DNA from: Chryseobacterium soli
GTDB taxonomy: Bacteria; Bacteroidota; Bacteroidia; Flavobacteriales; Weeksellaceae
Direction of reading: 5' to 3'
Assembly: GCF_000737705.1 (NCBI RefSeq)
Contig: NZ_JPRH01000003.1
Location: forward strand, 310,001-374,000
Length of the DNA: 64,000 bases
Positions 44,096 to 51,589 of this stretch are shown one piece after another. Within the stretch, counting starts at the first letter, position 1, and each line of letters opens with the position of its first letter. A model generated the notes under the pieces. The model was given only the letters and a program-made list of their open reading frames with translations, ran no database searches and was not told where the DNA came from. Both the position numbers and the translations under genes were made by a program.

Positions 44096-45478
44096 TACGG
44101 TATCATCAGGCTGTGCTCCTGCATTAATCGCAACGCAGCCGTTCGAACAGTCTGTTGAATCATAAGCTGTTGAATTTCCAAAAACACCTACATATTTTAT
44201 AAATTTTTTGATCTCAGCTTCCACTTCCGGAAGGGGTCTCATCGGACCGTTCCAGTCGGCCAGTACCTTTCTGTTTCTGATGGCTCCTATTCCATACAAT
44301 GAAGCTTTGGAAGTATTGCTCAATGAAAAATTTTCTGATCCCGGTCCTCTCTGTTTTTGATACAAAGGGGGGTAGCCGAAATCATTTACTGTATTATAAT
44401 TGCTTAATGCATTGACCGTGATATATTGTCCGGAGGATTTGTATACCCTGAAGCCTGTTATTTTGCTTACAACAATCACTACAGGTTCCTGATCCGCAAT
44501 GATATCGGTCAGTTTCTCGTTGATGTAATTGTAAAGATTGTAATACCTGTTAACTAAAGCATTAGGATTGGTAAAATCCAAATATCCTCTGCCCCAAGGT
44601 TCTCCGCCCTCTTCAGGAGGTAAAAACCAGTTACTGAAGTTAATAAAGAAACCTGAGCTTGAAAACTTACCCGCAAATACATACACAGGATCATGATAAG
44701 AAAATTCAAAAGGGCTCGTATCGCTGCCCTGATAGATATATTTCTGTGAGCTGACAATCGTACCGAGATTATTAGGATTTTCAATGTTGATCACAGGTGC
44801 ATTGGCATTCGTGTTATCTAACGTACCGTTTGCATTCACTGATAAAACAATATCATCCAGTTTCTTATACAGATGCTGTGATTTTACCCTGTCTCTTACT
44901 CCTGAAACACTTCCGTCGGTATTATATAAAACGGTACCGCTTTTTTTAGGCGTAAATAAAATAGTATACTCATTCTCATCCAGTTCACAGTTGCCTGTCG
45001 AATAATCACCAAATTTATAATGCGTTACAGTTTTATTCCATGTGACATTGGAGAAGTTATTTGAATCCGAACTTAGTTGTACTTTGAGATTGTATGGACT
45101 CTGAAGCGAGGCCGGAAGTTCAAAAGTAGCATTAAGATTTTCATTATACTGATTGGAAGAGTATAAAGTTTTGCACCAGGCGGTGATCCATTCTCCCTGG
45201 GCATTCTGATATTTTACAGAAATGAGAATGTCACTGTCTGTGACAGGTTTTACGAGCTGGCCACTCATTACAACCGCTCCTTTTTCATTCACATTTTGTG
45301 AAATCACGATAAGGGGATCCAGATCAAAGGTGTAAGTCGTTACCGGAATAACGCTTTCCAATATAGGATGATCATGATAGAGCCGCAGGCTCGTATCACC
45401 TCGTGATGAAGCATAGACTGAGGTAATAGAGCATATTACCATCAAAGTCGATAATAAAGTTTTTTTTTTCATACGCAT
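40820..45478 (-). CDS. Giant T9SS-secreted surface protein (paralogue B)
   Basis: A 1552-residue protein (an ATG two codons later is an equally good start). A signal peptide ends near SVYASS. A unique N-terminal region of about 440 residues, unlike paralogue A and without PKD domains, contains a CSNGCVAINAG stretch. Module 1 (about 462-960) and module 2 (960-1440) carry the same motif series as in A: APNSYIFTGKDKNGN, WSWHVWVTDDP, WMDRNLGA, YQWGRKDPFP, DPCPNGWRLP, CRCIKDPLF. The T9SS tail (YPNPVKDILHID) begins near 1480. Expected to be an outer-surface adhesin. It converges on the 39892 gene. Confidence 0.85.
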   Translation of the reverse strand: MRMKKKTLLSTLMVICSITSVYASSRGDTSLRLYHDHPILESVIPVTTYTFDLDPLIVISQNVNEKGAVVMSGQLVKPVTDSDILISVKYQNAQGEWITAWCKTLYSSNQYNENLNATFELPASLQSPYNLKVQLSSDSNNFSNVTWNKTVTHYKFGDYSTGNCELDENEYTILFTPKKSGTVLYNTDGSVSGVRDRVKSQHLYKKLDDIVLSVNANGTLDNTNANAPVINIENPNNLGTIVSSQKYIYQGSDTSPFEFSYHDPVYVFAGKFSSSGFFINFSNWFLPPEEGGEPWGRGYLDFTNPNALVNRYYNLYNYINEKLTDIIADQEPVVIVVSKITGFRVYKSSGQYITVNALSNYNTVNDFGYPPLYQKQRGPGSENFSLSNTSKASLYGIGAIRNRKVLADWNGPMRPLPEVEAEIKKFIKYVGVFGNSTAYDSTDCSNGCVAINAGAQPDDTVKDWTKAPNSYIFTGKDKNGNTVDGLYIPVKKAYEMWKNGSYMKGQDLPAGTITADVLWEDNMGLIKSKENYTLDIIGSDANAEIKVPVNKVKEGNAVIAYKVNGVIFWSWHVWVTDDPTNGSTYKSYDDVKRELSNGTVETIPNSEWGWMDRNLGALGSSLNGDGWNRSGGLVYQWGRKDPFPSLTNNDASFYQITGSMGKIVYEDAAGRLKYTNSPFNDYKNFNDLRLFTNKSTANITDNIRTSVKNPLSLLYVNDDNTTTPSVYGTTADGIPYYYNWFGQVPGLQTSELSKVNLWSDNSKGIPTPTSDITIPQPYRNKSSYDPCPNGWRLPSVLVASSTKNVRMDFTPFGPKVNSPLSALNGVQSNIPPGLNNLKPYLAGIKVYPQYGFDMTNVGGNNIGIFPGTGWIGRGKSGDGRYHTKATFTDQLETYLWTATMTSYSGYSSIASALRLTPSSDQIVNGYQPDAANYPNVYGLYSYKPADDYPTNNAHACRCIKDPLFTKNNYDFETKYFTETETYTVGLDNPNSYMITKSTADQVISIPVSKAFSVQSNYLGNTQILNAASFTDLKANVLWTDNNGLITQLTIDNPSSKDANINVKVNANKAGNAIVTLHNGSISNPVYWSWHIWVTNTPASSLTYANDTPITTDNYMNYTQQGTIMKTTILDRNLGAIDAMPTSYAQSAAEVTQLNNSQGLHYQWGRKDPLPTFTNIAPNNTKFNVFLGTTTNGTVTYSALTEATYNSSNVVNYNTYKSSINATDKIDVRIEKLLGYSVANPLKFMMPTVTYPTRPDVTYVLGSDWLFDTNYHGLYAERWGLGSKKSVFDPCPGGWRIPETGTSPIKSSPWSLKNNPEFFTSGGSDGKAVDGTEAGYYGSVITHYPAGVTSPYGRTVGFRFDNSLYNVGGYPKGYMRGKRSVMYTGALNSTIDAASAGGIWYANLHQNLTGRGTFMSFDRFNRILVKYTDADPYAAMNCRCVKQEDNGAPRGPLPGIPVTQNTGVQAKQAFSKAVIEEKVKDDKLVLYPNPVKDILHIDAKDDKEYYYQIYNMSGQLVKEGKFTDKQTDISSLLIGTYLIRINNSETIVKINKQ

Positions 45479-45666
45479 GTTTTTTGTTAGTTAGTATGTA
45501 TGTATGTTTAAGAATAATTGATAATCAAATCTCACAGTATTGCAGGCTTGCAATCAGTGTAAATTAGAAAATACAATAAAAGGTGTTTTTTTATAGAGGA
45601 TGGTTATTAAGTTTTTTTGTGTTTTTTTAATAAATATAGCGTGAGAGTATATTTATTATTAATGGT

Positions 45667-45682
45667 TATTTTTGCAAAAATA
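45667..45682. promoter_or_regulatory. Palindrome made of two opposed -7 elements upstream of the HxlR gene
   Basis: TATTTTTGCAAAAATA is a perfect 16-base palindrome. Each half reads as an exact TAnnTTTG, one facing the HxlR gene and the other the surface protein B gene. It could be overlapping divergent promoters, an HxlR operator, or both. Confidence 0.45.
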
Positions 45683-45704
45683 CAAGGTTAAAAAAACACA
45701 CACA

Positions 45705-46031
45705 ATGAGTCAGAAAAATGTGACTGCTAAAACCGTATCCAATACTACGGAAATTTGCCCTGCCCAAAAGCTTTTAAGATTACTCTCCGGAAAATTGAAA
45801 CCTGAAATATTCTGCCTTGCAGCTAAATCTAGCCTACGATTCAGCAGCTTGTTACGGGATATAAAAGGTTCTAATAAACAATCCTTATCAATTGCATTAA
45901 AAGAAATGCAGGAAACCGATTTATTAGAGAAGGTTGTTATTAAGCAAAAACCCCTGCATATAGAATATTATCTTACTGAAAAAGGAAAATCATTGATTCC
46001 TGTTTTCCAACAGCTGGAGGGTTTGCTGTAA
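45705..46031 (+). CDS. HxlR family transcriptional regulator
   Basis: A 108-residue winged-helix DNA-binding protein. The start at 45705 is preferred, since the longer frame would begin inside the -7 element. ICPAQKLLRLLSGKLKPEIFCLA corresponds to the family's CPV...LIGGKWKxxIL, LRFSSLLRDIKGSNKQSLSIALKEM to the recognition region, and HIEYYLTEKGKSLIPV to the wing. A Cys near the N terminus could be redox- or electrophile-sensitive, as in some family members. Target unknown; it is divergent from surface protein B. Confidence 0.87.
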   Translation: MSQKNVTAKTVSNTTEICPAQKLLRLLSGKLKPEIFCLAAKSSLRFSSLLRDIKGSNKQSLSIALKEMQETDLLEKVVIKQKPLHIEYYLTEKGKSLIPVFQQLEGLL

Positions 46032-46094
46032 AGAAAGAACTTTCTGAAAATTTTTTTCTGAATTTGCTCAAAAGAAGAAACTGAGAAATGGGAT

Positions 46095-46124
46095 AAAAAA
46101 AATTACTATCCTGGCGGATAGTAA
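46095..46124 (-). terminator. Terminator for the minus-strand gene at 46183
   Basis: Stem TTACTATCC/GGATAGTAA with a TGGC loop; the A run on its left becomes the U tract on the minus transcript. Confidence 0.75.
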
Positions 46125-46182
46125 TAACGATAATCAAAGTACTGATATGGCGTTTCGATTTGTGCTTTTTTGTTCTGGAATT

Positions 46183-46572
46183 CTATTTTTGAACGGTGGG
46201 ATTACTTACTGCTGCTTTAATTCTGCCGCTGTTATTTAAAATTTTCAATTTGAAAATAGTTTCATGATTAGAATTGTTAACAACCTGCAATTTATTTTTA
46301 AAATTGATCTTGGTCACCACTGAATCATTCTTAGGAATCTCTTTTATTTCATTGTTAAGGGATAAGTACTGTAAAGCATCTGTCGTGGAAGGATTGTAAA
46401 GGACTACGTTCAGATTTTCCTTGGATGAATTTTTTACGGTCAAATTCTTTTGAGCTGGGATCATCCATTGATTACGGTACATATGTCTTCCTCTTTCTAA
46501 TGAAAAGGAGGATAAAATAATGATCAGTATTCCGAAGAAGAGAGTTAAGGGATAGAAATAAGGAGTTTTCAT
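46183..46572 (-). CDS. Small membrane-anchored hypothetical protein
   Basis: A 129-residue protein with one N-terminal hydrophobic helix (PLTLFFGILIIILSSF) and a beta-rich, Asn/Lys-rich extracytoplasmic part with no recognised motif. Not identified. It is transcribed divergently from the PAS-LuxR regulator over a 143-base region that holds two related palindromes, so it may be a target of that regulator. Confidence 0.6.
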   Translation of the reverse strand: MKTPYFYPLTLFFGILIIILSSFSLERGRHMYRNQWMIPAQKNLTVKNSSKENLNVVLYNPSTTDALQYLSLNNEIKEIPKNDSVVTKINFKNKLQVVNNSNHETIFKLKILNNSGRIKAAVSNPTVQK

Positions 46573-46641
46573 GGTTATAAGTAATGTATATTAATGTTGT
46601 TTATTTTTTTGTAAAGGTATAATTGTCCCTATTGGAAAGCG

Positions 46642-46696
46642 CTACACTTTTGTGTAGATTTGTCGTGCAGCAATTTAAAACTACACTTTAGGGTAG
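46642..46696. promoter_or_regulatory. Paired palindromic operator-like sites upstream of the LuxR gene
   Basis: CTACACTTTTGTGTAG at 46642-46657 is a perfect dyad; CTACACTTTAGGGTAG at 46681-46696 is a near copy with one mismatched pair. They share the left half exactly and are 39 bases apart. The first overlaps the TAGATTTG -7 element at 46655-46662. Confidence 0.6.
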
Positions 46697-46715
46697 TCTC
46701 TTTTTTGATAGATCT

Positions 46716-47474
46716 ATGGAAGAAATAAAAAGATTCTTTAACGATAAAAATGAAGTCAGCAGCAATGCAGAAATTGATTTTGGACAAACCAATGATTATT
46801 TGGAAATCGTCAAAGCATTTTCAAGAATAACCTATCAGAGTATATACATTATAGATTATCAGAAAAAATCCTTTGAATACGTATCCGATAATCCTTTATT
46901 TCTTTGTGGAAAATCAGCTGAAGAGGTAAAGGAACTGGGCTATGGATTTTACTTCCAGTTTGTGAAACCGGAAGACCTGGAAATGCTGATCAGAATTAAC
47001 GAAGTAGGTTTTGAATTTTATGAAAAACTGCCCGTTGAAGAAAGAAAACAGTATAGCATTTCATATGATTTTCACATCATTAATGAGAAAAAGAATGCTG
47101 TATTGATCAATCATAAGCTTACTCCGGTATTCCTTACCAAAGACGGAAAAATTTGGATGGCCATGTGCATTGTTTCGTTGTCTAACAGCAGCACAGCAGG
47201 TAATATATTGATAAGCAAGGACGGTTCTGATGAGATCTGGAGATATGATCTTGCTGTCCAGAAATGGGAGCAGGAGGAAAAAATAAAGCTTTCACAAAGA
47301 GAATATGAAATCCTGAGCCTTTATGCCAGCGGATTAACGATCAGTGAGATTGCCGAAAAATTGTTTATCACTTCAGATACGGTAAAGTTCCACCGGAAAA
47401 AACTCTTTGAAAGAATTGGGGCCAACAATATTGCGGAGGCACTTTCCTATGCAAAAACCAACAAATTATTATAA
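46716..47474 (+). CDS. PAS-LuxR type transcriptional regulator
   Basis: A 252-residue cytoplasmic regulator. Residues about 25-160 look like a PAS-fold sensor (QSIYIIDYQKKSFEYVSDNP, later INHKLTPVFLTKDGKIW). The C-terminal LuxR HTH at about 188-248 has LSQREYEILSLYASGLTISEIAEKLFITSDTVKFHRKKLFERIGA. No receiver domain is present, so it is not a response regulator. It may bind the paired palindromes just upstream of itself and of the divergent small membrane protein. Confidence 0.87.
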   Translation: MEEIKRFFNDKNEVSSNAEIDFGQTNDYLEIVKAFSRITYQSIYIIDYQKKSFEYVSDNPLFLCGKSAEEVKELGYGFYFQFVKPEDLEMLIRINEVGFEFYEKLPVEERKQYSISYDFHIINEKKNAVLINHKLTPVFLTKDGKIWMAMCIVSLSNSSTAGNILISKDGSDEIWRYDLAVQKWEQEEKIKLSQREYEILSLYASGLTISEIAEKLFITSDTVKFHRKKLFERIGANNIAEALSYAKTNKLL

Positions 47475-47529
47475 AAATATACCGCCAAATCTTACATTTT
47501 TGTTATTCATATCTCTACTTTTTTATAAA

Positions 47530-47610
47530 AATCATGAAAAAAGCGTACGATAGCCTTGGGGTGGGAGTATCCGGGTTTTTACGGTATTTGTACCAATAGT
47601 TTTCATGATT
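47530..47610. repeat. Perfect 11-bp inverted repeat around a short open frame
   Basis: AATCATGAAAA at 47530-47540 and TTTTCATGATT at 47600-47610 are exact reverse complements 59 bases apart. A 21-codon frame (MKKAYDSLGV...) starts in the left arm at 47534 and stops at 47599, one base before the right arm. The right arm overlaps the -33 element of the next promoter. Confidence 0.55.
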
Positions 47611-47631
47611 CAATTTTAGGTCTGATATTTG
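47601..47631 (+). promoter_or_regulatory. Promoter of the L,D-transpeptidase gene
   Basis: TTTC at 47601-47604, exactly 19 bases, GATATTTG at 47624-47631; each is one base off consensus. It supports the start codon at 47667, 35 bases downstream. Confidence 0.5.
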
Positions 47632-47666
47632 TAGTGGATAGCGAAACTAAACGGCCTATTCTATTT

Positions 47667-48704
47667 ATGAAAAACATAGTTGTTAAAAAATCATTTTTGT
47701 ATACCTGCCTGCTTGCATTATTCATGGTTTCATGTAAAAAAGAAATTGAAAAAGTAAGCGATACATTTAAAGATACTGCTTCTTCATCAGAAGCGCCGGT
47801 TGCTGAAAAAGATTCAGTGAAAAAAGAACCGGTAGTACAAAAAGAGTCTGTTCCGCCGGCCATGCAGGAAAATGGCTTCTATAATGCATTTGTCTTACCG
47901 AAAGATAAAAAAATGCGGGATTCTGTATATGCGGAATTCAGTAAAAAATATAATGAACGCGAGCGTTATGCTATTCTGGCTTTAAACAGATTGGATTCAA
48001 AAAATAAATGGAATGCCGATACATTAGTGGTTCCCGCTAAAATAGATACCACATTGATGGAATATTCCCCTTTTCCGATGCAGCTTGATATATTGAGTGG
48101 CGTGAAAAAGTTTGTAATTTTTTCCTACCCAATTCAGGCGTACGGAGTATATTCTAACGGAAGTCTTGTGAAATGGGGGCCTACCAGTATGGGTAAAAAA
48201 GCAGCTCAGACAACTAGAGGTCTTACATTCGCCAACTGGAAAAAGAAATTGTCTATCTCTACTGTAAGTACTGAATGGAAACTTCCTTATAACTTTAATA
48301 TCCATAATATCGGAGGGATTGGCTGGCACCAGTATGATCTGCCCGGTTATCCGGCTTCACACTCCTGTTTAAGATTGCTGATGAAAGATGCGCAATGGCT
48401 GTATTCTTATGCAGATACCTGGATTCTGAATCCCGGAGGAGCTACCACAAAAGCAAAAGGAACCCCGGTCATGGTCTTTGGAGATTATAAATGGGGTGGA
48501 AGAAAGCCATGGAAAAAACTGTTGGATGATCCCAATTCCAATAATATTTCTGTGGAAGAAATGACTAAACTTCTGCAACCGAATATCGATAAAATGATCA
48601 AAGAACAGGATAACAGAGAAAAAGTAGCGGATTCCATTAAAGCAGCAAAAGCAAGTGCTGCTCCTGTGCAGAATGAAAAGCCAGAAGAACTTCCTGCTAA
48701 TTAA
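47667..48704 (+). CDS. L,D-transpeptidase (YkuD) lipoprotein
   Basis: A 345-residue envelope enzyme expected to cross-link or anchor to peptidoglycan. The start at 47667 gives a lipoprotein signal ending LFMVSCKK; the frame is open 37 codons upstream but lies before the promoter. A Ser/Glu/Lys-rich linker leads to the YkuD domain. The active-site region reads GGIGWHQYDLPG ... SHSCLRLL, so the usual SHGC is SHSC, keeping His, Cys and Arg. A charged helical tail follows. Its last 8 bases overlap the end of a convergent gene. Confidence 0.87.
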   Translation: MKNIVVKKSFLYTCLLALFMVSCKKEIEKVSDTFKDTASSSEAPVAEKDSVKKEPVVQKESVPPAMQENGFYNAFVLPKDKKMRDSVYAEFSKKYNERERYAILALNRLDSKNKWNADTLVVPAKIDTTLMEYSPFPMQLDILSGVKKFVIFSYPIQAYGVYSNGSLVKWGPTSMGKKAAQTTRGLTFANWKKKLSISTVSTEWKLPYNFNIHNIGGIGWHQYDLPGYPASHSCLRLLMKDAQWLYSYADTWILNPGGATTKAKGTPVMVFGDYKWGGRKPWKKLLDDPNSNNISVEEMTKLLQPNIDKMIKEQDNREKVADSIKAAKASAAPVQNEKPEELPAN

Positions 48705-49224
48705 TTTTCTTTTCAAATTGCAGGGTAGATTCCTCAGCGAATCTCCTTAATTTAAGCATTTCCTCTTTTCCTTTATGTTGCCCGAATCTTGCGGCGATAT
48801 ACGTAAGGAGAATACAAAATAACATCACAAAAGAAGCGTTGAGGGCCCACGGGAACTCGGCGCTTTTTATTTGTTTTTCCACGTAGTACATGGTGAAAAA
48901 AACCATCCAGAAAATAGAAAAAGAAAAATACAGGAACATAAAAAACGTCCATACGGCAGAACTGGGACCAAATACACCCCGTATCGTTGTATGTTCATCC
49001 TCAATTTCTATGCGTAAAGACAGTCTGGGTTTCGAATAATTGTCATAAGGCGTTTCTACCCAGATCGTAGCGATCTCTTTATTGATGTTGCCTGCAAATT
49101 CATCCTTATGTGCAGCAAGGTATTTCTTTAAATTTTCGGCATACTCTTCCTTAGTCAGATGCGTCAGCATTTTGAATCTTGGACGGGTCCTTATCTTGTC
49201 TAAAGTGGTTTCTTCTGTTTTCAT
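48697..49224 (-). CDS. Hypothetical protein with two membrane helices
   Basis: A 175-residue protein. A soluble N-terminal half (RPRFKMLTHLTKEEYAENLKKYL ... SLRIEIEDEHTTIRGVFGPSSAVW) precedes two membrane helices at about 93-112 (FFMFLYFSFSIFWMVFFTMYY) and 128-148, and a charged C-terminal helix. No family was recognised. It starts 3 bases after the protease gene stop on the minus strand, so the two are probably co-expressed, and its 3' end overlaps the L,D-transpeptidase gene. Confidence 0.7.
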   Translation of the reverse strand: MKTEETTLDKIRTRPRFKMLTHLTKEEYAENLKKYLAAHKDEFAGNINKEIATIWVETPYDNYSKPRLSLRIEIEDEHTTIRGVFGPSSAVWTFFMFLYFSFSIFWMVFFTMYYVEKQIKSAEFPWALNASFVMLFCILLTYIAARFGQHKGKEEMLKLRRFAEESTLQFEKKIN

Positions 49225-49227
49225 AAT

Positions 49228-50559
49228 TTATTCTTGATAGGGAATGGGATCTTCTAATGCAAAGCTTAACGTCAGTTTTTCATCCTTTCTTTGAATAAGC
49301 ATCGTGATATTTCTTCCTTCATCAGACTTCATCAGTTCAATGATTTTTTCCAACGTCATATCAGAAGTTTTATTTCCATTGATGGTTATGATCTGATCAC
49401 CCTTTTTAAAACCGGATTTATCTGCGGGGGAATCTTTTCTTACTCCGGAAATAGAAAACACAGGTTTAAGGACAAATTTATACTGAAGACTGTTTTTGTT
49501 GTTGCTGTTCATCAGATCATTGGAGGTTCCGGGAATCTGGCTTGTTTCCACTCTTACGACATCCTGTTCCCACTGCAGGCCATCCTGCTGGAAGTCCAGT
49601 CCACTCATATTAAAATGAAACGGATCATTGAAGTTTTTATTCTTTCTCAGATAAAGCTTTTCGTGAGTATAATCAAAAACTGTTGTGAAACGTCTTATAA
49701 TTTCCCCTCCTACAGAACCTTTTCTGTCTTCCACCAGATTCACATGCTGGATAGAAAATTCATCAGGCATTGCGGTAAGCGGTTTTTCAAACTTAAAGCT
49801 GCCCAGATAAAAATAGTGAATCCTGCTTCTTTTCCCGTAAATATCTCCGTTGAATCCACGGCCTAGAAAATCATCAATATTGGGACGGTTATATACGAAA
49901 TCTTTAATTAAAGCAGGAAAAAGCCAGATTGGGTCGCTGTTTCCAAGATCAACCAATAATTTTGAACTTTTCTTTTCATTGGTCATCTCTATTCCGGCGT
50001 AAAGATAGGGTTTGCTTTTTTCAATCGTTAAAGGAATTTCTTCAAATCTTTTAACCTTTTTTTTAAACAGTTCAAAATCCTCATACACTGTTATTTTTTT
50101 TGCCGTATAATCGATGAGGACAGGATGATTTTTGAAAAAATGATATCCGATAACTCCGTTTACAGGAATTCCTACATGTGAAGAGATATTGAATTCCTGA
50201 TCCAGGATAATATAGGCAGAAAGAGAAGTATTGATCATGTGATCACCGATCCGGGCTACATTTCTTACCGATTTATAACCGTCAAAACTTACGTCTCCTC
50301 CCAATCCGGAAAATTTTATTTTTTCAATATTTCCGAGTTTGATTTCTTTATTGTCTAAGCTGAAAAGCAATGTTTCCGAAGCTCCGGTATCCAGAAGAAA
50401 AGTCAGTTCAGCACCATTGATGGTGATAGGAATGAAAATCAGATTATTAATAAGCTTAAAAGGAATGATTACTTTTTTGGCATCTTTGATCTCAAAAATA
50501 TTCTGAGCATTCATTACAATGCTTATCAAAAATGCCAGTAAAAAAATCTTGAATTTCAT
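49228..50559 (-). CDS. Secreted retropepsin-like aspartyl protease with PDZ domain
   Basis: A 443-residue exported protein with a signal peptide ending IVMNAQ. The protease domain has the catalytic LLDTGASETLL near residues 56-66, then FSGLGG and GVIGYHFF, typical of clan AA aspartyl proteases of Bacteroidota; a second half (KLLVDLGNSDP near 200) looks like a degenerate DTG, so the enzyme may work as a pseudo-dimer. A PDZ domain covers about 360-430 (GVRKDSPADKSGFKKGDQI). Upstream partner of the two-helix protein. Confidence 0.87.
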   Translation of the reverse strand: MKFKIFLLAFLISIVMNAQNIFEIKDAKKVIIPFKLINNLIFIPITINGAELTFLLDTGASETLLFSLDNKEIKLGNIEKIKFSGLGGDVSFDGYKSVRNVARIGDHMINTSLSAYIILDQEFNISSHVGIPVNGVIGYHFFKNHPVLIDYTAKKITVYEDFELFKKKVKRFEEIPLTIEKSKPYLYAGIEMTNEKKSSKLLVDLGNSDPIWLFPALIKDFVYNRPNIDDFLGRGFNGDIYGKRSRIHYFYLGSFKFEKPLTAMPDEFSIQHVNLVEDRKGSVGGEIIRRFTTVFDYTHEKLYLRKNKNFNDPFHFNMSGLDFQQDGLQWEQDVVRVETSQIPGTSNDLMNSNNKNSLQYKFVLKPVFSISGVRKDSPADKSGFKKGDQIITINGNKTSDMTLEKIIELMKSDEGRNITMLIQRKDEKLTLSFALEDPIPYQE

Positions 50560-50680
50560 CTACTGAATATAGCGATTTATTTCGCATATTCCATGAAAAA
50601 CATTACCAAATACACGAATCCGTATACATAATACCGGAAATCAAATTAAATATCATGATTTTCGTAAAATATGTTTCGAT

Positions 50681-51319
50681 TTATTTTGAGAAAAACTCCA
50701 TCAGATCCATATAATTTTTCTGATTCACGCCATGTCCGCTCATGTATTCCCTGAACGTGAAATAGCAGCTTAAATCATATAGCAGATCTGCAGCTTTTCT
50801 TCCCCATTCCATAGGAATTACAGCATCATCTGTACCGTGAGATACAAAAAAACGTAATTTTTCCAGTTTCTTTTTATCCTTTACAATACCATCCAGAAGT
50901 TTTTCCTCAGGATAACTGCTTAAACACGCTACATAACTGAACAATTCAGGGTGCTTAAGTGCAAGGGCATAGCATAACATTCCTCCCTGGCTGAAACCGC
51001 ATAAGTGGGTTTTGCTGTCCGTAAGTCCGTAATGGTTGATGATTTTTAAGATGTTTTCAAGAACGCTGTTCAGCGATTCCTTTGCCTGGCTGACATCGAT
51101 GAAATTTTCAGGATTGTTGAAATCGATATCAAACCATGAATATCCTTCAAATTGTGTCGCTCTGGGTGCTCTGAAACTTACAATAATCCAGTCGGCAGGA
51201 AGGGTTTCTCTAAAGCTGAAAAGATCCTGCTCGTTGCTTCCATAACCATGAAGCATAAAAAGTATAGGGGTAGTGGAACTGATATTCTCCGGTTCTCTTA
51301 CTATATAATCTAAATTCAT
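50681..51319 (-). CDS. Alpha/beta hydrolase, phospholipase/carboxylesterase type
   Basis: A 212-residue cytoplasmic esterase of the Abhydrolase_2 (YpfH/acyl-protein thioesterase-like) group. FMLHGYGSNEQDLFSF begins the domain, GFSQGGML holds the nucleophile Ser, and Asp and His are probably in SHGTDDAVIP and MSGHGVNQ. The start codon lies only 5 bases after the -7 element of an excellent minus-strand promoter, so the mRNA would be leaderless or nearly so. Confidence 0.9.
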   Translation of the reverse strand: MNLDYIVREPENISSTTPILFMLHGYGSNEQDLFSFRETLPADWIIVSFRAPRATQFEGYSWFDIDFNNPENFIDVSQAKESLNSVLENILKIINHYGLTDSKTHLCGFSQGGMLCYALALKHPELFSYVACLSSYPEEKLLDGIVKDKKKLEKLRFFVSHGTDDAVIPMEWGRKAADLLYDLSCYFTFREYMSGHGVNQKNYMDLMEFFSK

Positions 51320-51323
51320 ACAG

Positions 51324-51354
51324 CAAATATAAATAATAAAAGCTCATGTTGAAA
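51324..51354 (-). promoter_or_regulatory. Promoter of the esterase gene
   Basis: On the minus strand: TTTC (51354-51351), exactly 19 bases, TATATTTG (51331-51324). The ATG follows after only four bases. Confidence 0.65.
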
Positions 51355-51555
51355 TCCTGTGCTCCTAATAATGCATGTTGAAAATACCATTTTAGCACCT
51401 GTTTTTTTTCTGCCGAATAACAAACCGGATTTGGGCTATTTAACGTCAATATGCAGGAATAAAAACCGGATTTGTGTTTTTTATTGATTTGATATTGTTT
51501 GTAAATTTTTGTTGGAAATTTTTCATAAAAGTTATTTTTATATTAATAAAAAACC

Positions 51556-51563
51556 TATATTTG
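51556..51563 (+). promoter_or_regulatory. -7 promoter element for the first small lipoprotein
   Basis: TATATTTG, an exact TAnnTTTG, 26 bases before the ATG at 51590. Confidence 0.45.
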
Positions 51564-51589
51564 GAACATTAAAAAATCTATTTGGAGAA

